A stretch of 14,794 bases of DNA. Origin: Thioglobus_B sp964403565 (GTDB lineage: Bacteria > Pseudomonadota > Gammaproteobacteria > PS1 > Pseudothioglobaceae). The DNA lies in the NCBI GenBank assembly GCA_964403565.1, contig CAYOFV010000026.1, positions 1 through 14,794 of the forward strand, read 5' to 3'. Below are positions 14,630 to 14,794 of this stretch, in pieces. Both the position numbers and the translations under genes were made by a program. The first letter of the stretch is position 1, and every line of letters starts with the position of its first letter. The notes under the pieces were generated by a model. That model saw only the letters and a list, made by a program, of their open reading frames with translations, made no database searches and had not been told where the DNA came from.

Positions 14630-14794
14630 CAGTACAGAATTAGACGAATATTGTAAAAACTATCTTGAAGTAGCTAGGTTTGATGATTACTGCCCTAACG
14701 GTTTGCAAATTGAAGGCAAGAGAGAGATAAATAAGATTATTGCCGGTGTAAGTGCTAATCAAGCATTGATTGATAGGGCTATTGATGAAAATAC
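14622..14794 (+). CDS. NIF3/DUF34-family protein (YbgI-like, partial)
   Basis: Start of a NIF3-like protein, a dinuclear-metal-binding hexamer family often labelled GTP cyclohydrolase I type 2; its true cellular role is not settled. The 57 visible residues begin MISSTELDEYC and contain FDDYCPNGLQIEG (20-32) and IIAGVSANQALIDRAI (39-54), which closely follow the conserved N-terminal pattern of the family (YCPNGLQVEG, then a GVTASxALIDxA motif). The full protein is normally about 250 residues, so most of it lies beyond the right edge. Its ATG overlaps the hisC stop by 8 bases, so it continues the plus-strand operon. The family call is strong; a function is not claimed. Confidence 0.88.
   Translation, partial: MISSTELDEYCKNYLEVARFDDYCPNGLQIEGKREINKIIAGVSANQALIDRAIDEN

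Overview
The window is AT-rich (roughly one third G+C by eye), densely packed DNA from a gammaproteobacterium. Every recognisable protein has its closest look-alike in that class: plsY and folB are divergent, the ABC pair resembles E. coli YadG/YadH, and the E2/E3 genes are of the gammaproteobacterial type. Compact gene spacing, short overlaps, low G+C and few Shine-Dalgarno sequences suggest a streamlined marine or symbiotic lineage such as the SUP05/Thioglobus group. That placement is inference and the sequence alone does not prove it.

Left third (1-2598, minus strand): nadB, def and dusB (3' part outside the window) form a tight unit covering NAD synthesis, N-terminal deformylation and tRNA dihydrouridylation. 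Centre (2713-8915, minus strand): aceF, lpdA, a PCMT-like methyltransferase gene and an MMPL/RND exporter gene run as one probable operon ending in a strong bidirectional terminator at 2713-2742. No aceE lies upstream of aceF. The methyltransferase gene contains a 100-N scaffold gap flanked by the same 55 bases on both sides. Collapsing the duplicate restores one intact 217-residue frame, so the apparent break is an assembly artefact.

Right third (8981-14794): a yadGH-like ABC exporter on the plus strand meets plsY end to end. Divergent from plsY is a plus-strand chain of folB, folK-like, dsbA-like, thiD, hisC and the start of a NIF3-family gene, with overlaps or gaps of only a few bases. It combines folate, thiamine and histidine biosynthesis with periplasmic disulfide formation.

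The most interesting non-coding signal is between nadB and the exporter gene (2599-2747). The plus strand carries a perfect extended -10 box (TGTTATAAT), a 9-bp hairpin, a single-stranded CUCCUCCUUU stretch that mimics the anti-Shine-Dalgarno end of 16S rRNA, and a classic intrinsic terminator. Together these predict an undescribed small RNA of about 83 nt. The hairpin loop is complementary to a segment just before the terminator, so a pseudoknot or a structural switch is possible. Other points to check are a FolK homologue lacking two nucleotide-contacting residues, a DsbA-like protein with a CSHC active site, and a PCMT homologue lacking the usual isoaspartate-repair signature.
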